11,868 nt of DNA from Asaia bogorensis (GTDB taxonomy: Bacteria; Pseudomonadota; Alphaproteobacteria; Acetobacterales; Acetobacteraceae), in NCBI GenBank assembly GCA_945886995.1, contig CAMCZJ010000082.1:1-11868 (forward strand). The letters are read 5' to 3'. This document shows, piece by piece, positions 7,607 to 11,868 of this stretch. The translations under genes and the position numbers were made by a program. Each line of letters opens with the position of its first letter. Position 1 is the first letter of the stretch. The notes below the pieces were generated by a model. The model ran no database searches. It was not told the DNA's origin and was given only the letters and a program-made list of their open reading frames with translations.

Positions 7607-7909
7607 TCAGAAATGATCCGCCCGCAGCACTTGGCAATCTGTCAGCGTCACAATCGCGGGCCTGGCGCCAAGCAATTCACCTTCCGCCGCCAGCACGCGC
7701 GCCGCGACCTCGGCCGAGGTGATGCACAGCACCAGCACGTTATCGTCAACGCCGCCGGGGTCCCCCGAACGGCGAATACCCTGATGCCCGCGCCCAGCCA
7801 GCACGGGTAGAATCGTCCAGCCTGTGGCGCCCATGCGGTCCAGCAGCAAGGTTACCGCTTCGGCCCTCACTGCCTCCACGACAATTTCGATCCTTTTGCG
7901 CGCGTGCAT
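7607..7909 (-). CDS. PII-like nitrogen-regulator-family protein, SbtB-like
   Basis: A 100-residue protein with the ferredoxin-like PII fold pattern. MHARKRIEIVVEAV at the start, GATGWTILPV (27-36), a T-loop-like GRGHQGIRRSGDPGG (39-53) and the closing DCQVLRADHF (91-100) line up, from memory of the family, with cyanobacterial SbtB. SbtB proteins bind adenine nucleotides, including cyclic AMP, and dock on the bicarbonate transporter SbtA. The gene is 18 bp downstream of an SbtA-family gene, which strongly supports this role. The ribosome site GGGGACGGGAAA precedes the ATG. The protein ends where cyanobacterial SbtB continues into a short Cys-Gly-Pro-Glu-Gly-Cys tail, so the redox-sensitive tail is absent. 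No uridylylated tyrosine of classical GlnB is evident in the T-loop. Confidence 0.82.
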   Translation of the reverse strand: MHARKRIEIVVEAVRAEAVTLLLDRMGATGWTILPVLAGRGHQGIRRSGDPGGVDDNVLVLCITSAEVAARVLAAEGELLGARPAIVTLTDCQVLRADHF

Positions 7910-7927
7910 TTTCCCGTCCCCGATTGC

Positions 7928-8887
7928 TTATTGTGTGGCCAGCCGCGCCGCCCAAAGCCAAAGCGGGATGCCAGCCAGGACATTGAAGGGGAAGGTGATC
8001 GCCAAGGAAAGGGTCACGTAAATGCCGGCATCGGCGGAAGGTAGCGCAAGCCGCATTGCGGCTGGCACAGCGATATAGGATGCCGAAGCCCCCAATACCG
8101 CCATCAGGCCCACACCCCCCGTGGAAAGCCCGACCAAAAGCCCGCCGGCCAACCCCGCCGCGCCGCCGATCAGCGGCATCAGGATGGCAAAGGCGATCAG
8201 CCGCACATCCAGCCCCCGGCCCCGGTCGCGGAGCCGCCGCGCTGCGGTGATGCCCATTTCCAACAAAAACAGGCAAAGCGCGCCGGGGAAAAGCGCGGTG
8301 ATGAAGGGGGCAAGCTGCCGCTCAGCCCCAGCCCCGCCCAGCCAGCCGATCAAAAAGGCGCCGAGCAGCAGCACGACCGAGCCATTCAGGAATACCTCTC
8401 GCGCCATTTCGCGGGCGCCGCCTGACGTCGCCGCGCCCCCGCGCCGCGCAATCAGCAAAGCGGTCAGAATGGCCGGGGTTTCCATCGCCGCCAGCACGGC
8501 GGGCATGAAGCCCTCATAAGGCGTATTGGTCGCGTTCAATTGCCCAACCGCCGCGGCGAAGGTCACCACACTGACTGAGCCATAATGGGCGGAGACCGCC
8601 GCCGCCGTTGCCTTATCCAGCGGCGTTGCGGCACGGAGCAAGCCATAGGCCGGGAGCGGCATCAGCGCCGAAAGCGCAATCCCAACCGCCAGCGCCGGGA
8701 CCAAGCCCACAGAAGCGCCAGGCTGCGCAATGGCAATGCCGCCCTTCAGGCCGATCGCCATCATCAAATAAAGCGAAAGCGTCTTGGCCAGCGCATCCGG
8801 CACGGAAAGATCAGAACGCAGCGCCGCCGCCGCGAAGCCTAGCGCGAAGAACAGGACGGAAGGGGGCAGAATCTCGAATAAGGACAT
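7928..8887 (-). CDS. SbtA-family sodium-dependent bicarbonate transporter
   Basis: A 319-residue, roughly ten-helix membrane protein of the SbtA (DUF897) family, known in cyanobacteria as high-affinity sodium/bicarbonate symporters. Family landmarks are LSLYLMMAIGLKGG (37-50), SAHYGSVSVVTFAAA (99-113), METPAILTAL (135-144) and GASASYIAVPAAMR (266-279), in two inverted halves joined by a hydrophilic loop (about 148-165). It is shorter than the roughly 370-residue cyanobacterial proteins, as I recall proteobacterial homologues to be. The adjacent PII-like gene supports the assignment. The ATG at 8887 has no clear Shine-Dalgarno and lies just after a small hairpin. Likely use is bicarbonate supply for carboxylases; actual substrate is inferred from family only. 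Confidence 0.85.
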   Translation of the reverse strand: MSLFEILPPSVLFFALGFAAAALRSDLSVPDALAKTLSLYLMMAIGLKGGIAIAQPGASVGLVPALAVGIALSALMPLPAYGLLRAATPLDKATAAAVSAHYGSVSVVTFAAAVGQLNATNTPYEGFMPAVLAAMETPAILTALLIARRGGAATSGGAREMAREVFLNGSVVLLLGAFLIGWLGGAGAERQLAPFITALFPGALCLFLLEMGITAARRLRDRGRGLDVRLIAFAILMPLIGGAAGLAGGLLVGLSTGGVGLMAVLGASASYIAVPAAMRLALPSADAGIYVTLSLAITFPFNVLAGIPLWLWAARLATQ

Positions 8888-8892
8888 GGGAC

Positions 8893-8907
8893 GCGCCGAT
8901 TAGGCGC
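8893..8907. repeat. Small hairpin in the sbtA leader
   Basis: GCGCC and GGCGC arms (5 bp) flank a 5-base loop and end 5 bases before the sbtA ATG. This occupies the position where a ribosome-binding site would be, and no purine-rich site is visible there. It may limit or regulate translation, or it may be chance in GC-rich DNA. Confidence 0.3.
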
Positions 8908-8928
8908 CAGGACCCGGCCCTGTAAACA

Positions 8929-8956
8929 ATTATTCAGCGAAGGGCGGATGTTTCAG
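8929..8956 (-). promoter_or_regulatory. Candidate sigma-70 promoter for sbtA-sbtB
   Basis: Read on the minus strand, CTGAAA (4 of 6 matches to TTGACA) is followed after 16 bases by AATAAT (5 of 6 matches to TATAAT). The -10 lies in an unusually AT-rich island (8921-8935) of this GC-rich region. It is about 40 bases upstream of the sbtA start, and the -35 overlaps the stop of the preceding small gene. This would give sbtAB its own transcript. Prediction by eye only. Confidence 0.35.
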
Positions 8957-9123
8957 CGCGAAATCCAGTCATCGCCACCTTCGCCCAGTTCTTCCGGCAG
9001 GTCGGCGGTGATGTCGCTCAGCATGGCGGCAACCCATTCCTCGGCGGTCGTGCCAAGGGCTTCAGCGCGGCGGCTGATTTCCTCAGCCAGCCTGTCAGGC
9101 AGGGATACGGTGATATCGGTCAT
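8953..9123 (-). CDS. Small ribbon-helix-helix-like protein (antitoxin/CopG type?)
   Basis: A 56-residue protein beginning MTDITVSLPDRLAEEISRRA. The alternating hydrophobic strand TDITVSLPD, then a helix (about 9-22), a short turn at LGTTAEE and a second helix (about 26-38), match the ribbon-helix-helix fold of CopG/antitoxin DNA-binding proteins. The acidic C-terminus (DLPEELGEGGDDW) could bind a partner. GAGG lies about 6 bases before the ATG. No toxin-like gene is next to it: upstream is a flavin reductase and downstream is sbtA, all on the same strand. It may be an orphan antitoxin, an autoregulator or a stability partner. The fold is inferred from pattern only and the function is unknown. 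Confidence 0.7.
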   Translation of the reverse strand: MTDITVSLPDRLAEEISRRAEALGTTAEEWVAAMLSDITADLPEELGEGGDDWISR

Positions 9124-9147
9124 GGCCAGCCTCGGCGATGGTGTCTC

Positions 9148-9168
9148 ACTAGCTTAGCTGGGCCTAGT
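9148..9168. promoter_or_regulatory. Inverted repeat upstream of the small RHH gene (possible operator)
   Basis: ACTAG and CTAGT half-sites are separated by 11 bases, with their centres 16 bp apart, and lie 25 to 45 bp before the start of the ribbon-helix-helix gene. A tandem TAGCT-TAGCT lies inside. Ribbon-helix-helix proteins often autoregulate through short paired sites of this kind. The assignment is speculative. Confidence 0.25.
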
Positions 9169-9215
9169 TTACGGTTTGATTAGGGCGGCGGCGTGAAAAA
9201 ATGAGGCGAAAAAAC

Positions 9216-9719
9216 TCAACCCTCTGTTATCGGCAACCCATGATAGCCGCGCGCGTAATACATCAGGCAGCCCGCCTGCATATCGGCAAAGCGCACGGCC
9301 TCAACCTTCGCAAACACCACGCTATGCGTGCCCTGTTCCATGACTTCCGAGATACGGCAATCGAAGCTGGCGGCAGCGCCTTCCAATACCGGCGCGCCGG
9401 TGGCAAGGCGGGTCCATGTACCGGCGGCGAAGCGGCTGGCCATATCGGCCTTGTCGCTGGGTGCCGAAAAAGCGTTGGAAACTGGGGTTTGGGCGGCTGC
9501 CAGCGTGTTCACGCAAAGCACGCCATTTGCCAGAAACAGGGCGCTGCGCGGGCTGGTGCGGTTCAGGCAGACCAACAGGGTTGGCGGATCATCCGTCACG
9601 GAACAAACCGCCGTCGCGGTAATGCCGCCCAGCCCCGCCGCACCATCTGTGGTGATGATATTCACCGCAGCCCCGAGCCTGGCCATGGCATCGCGAAATT
9701 CCTGGCGAGAGGTCGGCAT
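9216..9719 (-). CDS. Flavin reductase family protein, RutF/HpaC-like
   Basis: A 167-residue NAD(P)H:flavin reductase-type protein with the split-barrel FMN-binding fold. It closely follows the RutF pattern: FRDAMARLGAAVNIITTDG (8-26), ITATAVCSVTDDPPTLLVCLNR (33-54), LCVNTLA (68-74), SFDCRISEV (118-126) and a C-terminal YHGLP. Such enzymes supply reduced flavin to a two-component monooxygenase; RutF serves RutA in pyrimidine breakdown. No rutA or other oxygenase is in the window, so the partner is unknown. The frame also opens at a GTG at 9764 that overlaps the GNAT stop (GTGA) and would add 15 residues. I chose the ATG at 9719 because AAGGA precedes it and the family begins just before FRDAM. 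Confidence 0.88.
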   Translation of the reverse strand: MPTSRQEFRDAMARLGAAVNIITTDGAAGLGGITATAVCSVTDDPPTLLVCLNRTSPRSALFLANGVLCVNTLAAAQTPVSNAFSAPSDKADMASRFAAGTWTRLATGAPVLEGAAASFDCRISEVMEQGTHSVVFAKVEAVRFADMQAGCLMYYARGYHGLPITEG

Positions 9720-9760
9720 GGCGGGCAATCCTTGAAGCGGGCTTGGGCGCAAAGCCTCTA

Positions 9761-10324
9761 TCACCCCAAGCCTGCGCCGTCACGCCGGGGTCGCCGTTCC
9801 AGGCGATAAAGCAAATGCCGCCGGTATTGATGCCCTTCCGGGAGGCGCGGATGATCAAATTCACCAGCCGCAGACATGCCAAGCTTTTCCATGAGCTTCC
9901 AGGAAGCGGCATTGCCCGGCACGGTGAAGGCGACGATCCTTTCAAGCCCAAGCGTGCCGAAGCCAAATTCCAGCGCGGCGCGCGCGGCTTCTTCGGCATA
10001 ACCCTGGCGGCGAAAGTGCTTGCCAATGCGCCAGCCGATTTCCACCGCCGGGGTGAAATCCGCCTGCCAGGGAATCGTCATCAGCCCCACCACGCCCACG
10101 AAATCACCCGTCGCGGCTTCCGCCACCACCCAGAAACCCCAGCCATGTTCAGCGAAATGCGCCCGCATCCGCGCGGCCCAGGCGTCACTTTCCGCGCGCG
10201 TCATGGAAGCAGCGAAATAGCGCATGCTGTCCGGATCACCATTGATGCCGAAAAGCGGCGCCAGATCCTCATCACGCCAGGGGCGCAGGATCAGCCTTTG
10301 GGTGGCAAGAATGACAGGTTCCAT
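9761..10324 (-). CDS. GNAT family N-acetyltransferase (RimJ/RimL-like)
   Basis: A 187-residue single-domain GNAT enzyme, which transfers an acetyl group from acetyl-CoA to an amine. The order is typical of the Acetyltransf_3 group: TQRLILRPWRDEDLAPL (8-24), a central strand GFWVVAEAATGDFVGVVGL (63-81), EIGWRIGKHFRRQGYA (95-110) with the acetyl-CoA pyrophosphate loop RRQGYA (105-110), and VPGNAASWKLMEKLGM (135-150). Related proteins modify ribosomal protein N-termini, small amines or antibiotics; the substrate here is unknown. The C-terminal tail (RRPRRDGAGLG) is basic. The gene is divergent from the CoA-transferase pair and its stop touches the possible GTG start of the flavin reductase. Confidence 0.92.
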   Translation of the reverse strand: MEPVILATQRLILRPWRDEDLAPLFGINGDPDSMRYFAASMTRAESDAWAARMRAHFAEHGWGFWVVAEAATGDFVGVVGLMTIPWQADFTPAVEIGWRIGKHFRRQGYAEEAARAALEFGFGTLGLERIVAFTVPGNAASWKLMEKLGMSAAGEFDHPRLPEGHQYRRHLLYRLERRPRRDGAGLG

Positions 10325-10369
10325 GACCGCTTCTTAGCCCAGGTATTGGACGGCATCAGCCCCTAGCCC

Positions 10370-10379
10370 CGGCATGCCG
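10370..10379. repeat. Perfect palindrome in the divergent intergenic region
   Basis: CGGCATGCCG is a 10-bp perfect palindrome between the divergent GNAT and CoA-transferase genes, and its GCATGC core recurs at 10389-10394, 17 bp away. It could be a regulator site for the divergent pair, but short palindromes are common in GC-rich sequence. No convincing -35/-10 pair was found in this 87-bp region. Confidence 0.25.
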
Positions 10380-10411
10380 CGCCCGGTAGCATGCGGGCAA
10401 AGGAGAACGCC

Positions 10412-11239
10412 ATGACGATGCAAAGCCTTGAAGCGCTGGCCGCCGAGGTGCCTGATGGGGCGAGCCTTGCCTTGCCGCCAGATAATTCCCTGCCCTCCGT
10501 CGCGCTGGCCAAGGCGCTGATCCGGCGCGGGGTGCGGAACCTCAATCTGATCGGCGTGCCGGTTTCAGGCTTTGCCACGGATATCCTGATCGGCGCCGGC
10601 TGTGTCGCCAGTGTGCAGACCAGTGCGGTGTCCTTGGGTGAGGCCGGCTTCGCGCCGCGCTTTTCGGCGGCGCTCCGTGCCGGCGCGATCAAGGTAATTG
10701 ATGCGACCTGCCCCGCCATTCACACCATGCTGCAAGCCGCCGAGAAAGGCGTGCCCTTCATGCCGCTGCGTGGGTTAATCGGCAGCGATATTCTGGCGCA
10801 TCGGCCCGATTGGAAAGTGGTGCCCAACCCCTTCGCGGCGGAAGGCGAGGACCCGATTGTGCTGCTGCCCGCGCTCAACCCTGATTTCGTGTTTTTCCAT
10901 GCGCTGATGGCGGATGCGGAAGGCAATGTCTGGGTCGGGCGGCGGCGCGAATGCGCGACCATTGCCCATGCATCCAAGCGTGCCTTGGTGACCGTGGAAC
11001 GCGTGGTGCCGGGCAATTTCCTGGAAGATGAACGCCTCGCTTCCGGCGCCATCAATGTGACTTATATCGGCGGCATCGCCATTGCCGAACGCGGCGCGCA
11101 TCCGGTCGCTTTGCTGGATGAATATGGCTTTGATGGCGCGTATGTCAGCGAATATGCGCGTATGGCCCGCAGCGAAGAAGGCTTTGCCGCCTGGTGCGCG
11201 CGTGAAGTGTTTGATCAGAAAGCGCAGGCAGCAGAATGA
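10412..11239 (+). CDS. CoA-transferase family protein, alpha subunit (GctA-like)
   Basis: A 275-residue alpha subunit of a class I CoA-transferase-family enzyme. Recognisable points are the start VPDGASLALPP, then ALAKALIRRGVRNLNLIG (31-48), PFMPLRGLIGSDIL (115-128), DFVFFHALMADAEGNVWVG (158-176) and DEYGFDGAYVSEYAR (236-250), all in the GctA/IpdA order. The glycine-rich loop usual after the first strand is replaced by LPPDNSLP (21-28), so the CoA or substrate pocket may differ. AAGGAG 6 bases before the ATG at 10412 fixes the start over an upstream ATG at 10391 that precedes this site. The stop overlaps the next gene as ATGA. Acts in the cytoplasm as a heteromer with the beta subunit; substrate unknown. 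Confidence 0.87.
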   Translation: MTMQSLEALAAEVPDGASLALPPDNSLPSVALAKALIRRGVRNLNLIGVPVSGFATDILIGAGCVASVQTSAVSLGEAGFAPRFSAALRAGAIKVIDATCPAIHTMLQAAEKGVPFMPLRGLIGSDILAHRPDWKVVPNPFAAEGEDPIVLLPALNPDFVFFHALMADAEGNVWVGRRRECATIAHASKRALVTVERVVPGNFLEDERLASGAINVTYIGGIAIAERGAHPVALLDEYGFDGAYVSEYARMARSEEGFAAWCAREVFDQKAQAAE

Positions 11240-11868
11240 GCGAGATCAAGCTTGAAGAACGCATCGCCGTCGCACTCGCGAAGCTGATCCTGGACCCGAG
11301 CGCACCGCCCGCGCGCCACATCGCGGTTGGTGCGGCATCGCCCATGCCGGCAGCGGCCTGTTGGCTGGTGAAAAAGCAGGGCCATCCTGTGCGGCTTTCG
11401 CTGCTGCATAAGCGCAGCGGCAATCCCTTTACGGAAGGCACGCGCGAGTTGTTTGACCTGACCGGCCAGGGGCGGATTGATCTGTTCTTCCTGGGCGGTG
11501 GGCAGATTGATGGCAGCGCCAACCTCAATTTGGTCGGCACCGGCGAATGGCCCGGCATGGGCGTGCGTTTTCCCGGCAGTTTCGGTTCCGCCTTCATGTA
11601 TTTCATGACACCGCGCACCATCCTGTTCCGGGAAGAACACACGCCGCGCGTTTTTGTGGAGAAGGTGGACAATATCTCTGCCCCCGGTGTCTCCCCGCCC
11701 GGCGTGTTTCGCCGCGGCACGGCGCAGGCGCTGGTGACGGGGCGCTGCGTGTTTCGCTTCCACCCAGACCGCGCGCGGTTTTCTTTGGAAAGCGTGCATC
11801 CCGGCGAAACTGTGGAAAGCGTGCGCGACGCCACGGGATTTGCCTTTGATGTGACGGGCGATGTGCCC
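11236..11868 (+). CDS. CoA-transferase family protein, beta subunit (GctB/IpdB-like), 3' truncated
   Basis: The first 211 residues of the beta subunit, running open off the right edge. It starts at ATG 11236, overlapping the alpha stop as ATGA, so the two are translationally coupled. Family landmarks are RHIAVGAASPMPAAACWL (27-44), GRIDLFFLGGGQIDGSANLN (79-98), VRFPGSFGSAF (110-120) and PRVFVEKVDNISAPG (137-151). In true transferases of this family a Glu in a Glu-x-Gly motif attacks the acyl-CoA; here the matching place reads HKRSGNPF (58-65), with Arg60 where Glu is expected. This, with the odd alpha-subunit loop, suggests a hydrolase or carbon-carbon cleaving activity as known for IpdAB, or a CoA-transferase that uses another residue. 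The substrate cannot be read from the sequence. Confidence 0.86.
   Translation, partial: MSEIKLEERIAVALAKLILDPSAPPARHIAVGAASPMPAAACWLVKKQGHPVRLSLLHKRSGNPFTEGTRELFDLTGQGRIDLFFLGGGQIDGSANLNLVGTGEWPGMGVRFPGSFGSAFMYFMTPRTILFREEHTPRVFVEKVDNISAPGVSPPGVFRRGTAQALVTGRCVFRFHPDRARFSLESVHPGETVESVRDATGFAFDVTGDVP

Noticed and set aside
7560..7637. N-terminal extension of the lytic transglycosylase to the ATG at 7637
   Set aside because: It would put 26 residues before a clear signal peptide and overlap the sbtB end by 31 bp.
9201..9809. 202-codon open frame on the plus strand
   Set aside because: Antisense to the RutF-like reductase; low-complexity Arg/Gly/His composition and no ribosome site.
10391..10411. 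Upstream ATG extending the CoA-transferase alpha subunit by 7 residues
   Set aside because: The strong AAGGAG lies between this ATG and the one at 10412, so 10412 is the better start.

Overview
The window is a compact, GC-rich, gene-dense piece of bacterial chromosome. The scpA-scpB-tatB-tatC-serS order, the SerS beginning MHDIRQLRADP, and the Ala/Pro/Glu-rich protein tails all suggest an alphaproteobacterium of the Rhodospirillales/Acetobacteraceae type (Roseomonas-like). This placement is an inference from gene content and order. I see no rRNA, tRNA, insertion sequence, phage gene or CRISPR array.

Left block, + strand (1-6630): the 3' end of uvrA (nucleotide excision repair), then a run of closely spaced or overlapping genes. 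These are a small M50 site-2-type membrane protease, scpA and scpB (condensin partners of Smc), an FbpC-like ABC transporter ATPase whose GTG start overlaps the scpB stop, tatB and tatC (folded-protein export), and serS (seryl-tRNA synthetase). Most junctions are overlaps or gaps of 6-24 bp, so much of the block is probably co-transcribed. The usual tatA gene is not between scpB and tatB; the ATPase sits there instead, with no permease or binding protein nearby.

Middle block, - strand (10324-6627): reading leftward from 10324, a GNAT acetyltransferase, a RutF-like flavin reductase, a 56-residue ribbon-helix-helix-like protein, an SbtA-family bicarbonate transporter with its PII-like SbtB partner, and a secreted lytic transglycosylase. 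The last gene converges on serS so tightly that the two stop codons share the tetramer TTAA. SbtA and SbtB probably work as a transporter and its nucleotide-sensing regulator. This SbtB ends just where the cysteine-containing tail of cyanobacterial SbtB would begin.

Right block, + strand (10412-end): two ATGA-coupled genes for the alpha and beta subunits of a class I CoA-transferase-family enzyme, the second cut by the window edge. The beta subunit has Lys-Arg-Ser-Gly where family transferases carry the catalytic glutamate, so the pair may be a hydrolase or lyase (IpdAB-like) rather than a true CoA-transferase.

Most of the window is ordinary housekeeping sequence. The accessory points of interest are the missing tatA and orphan ATPase, the SbtAB pair, the divergent CoA-transferase pair, and the solitary small ribbon-helix-helix gene.
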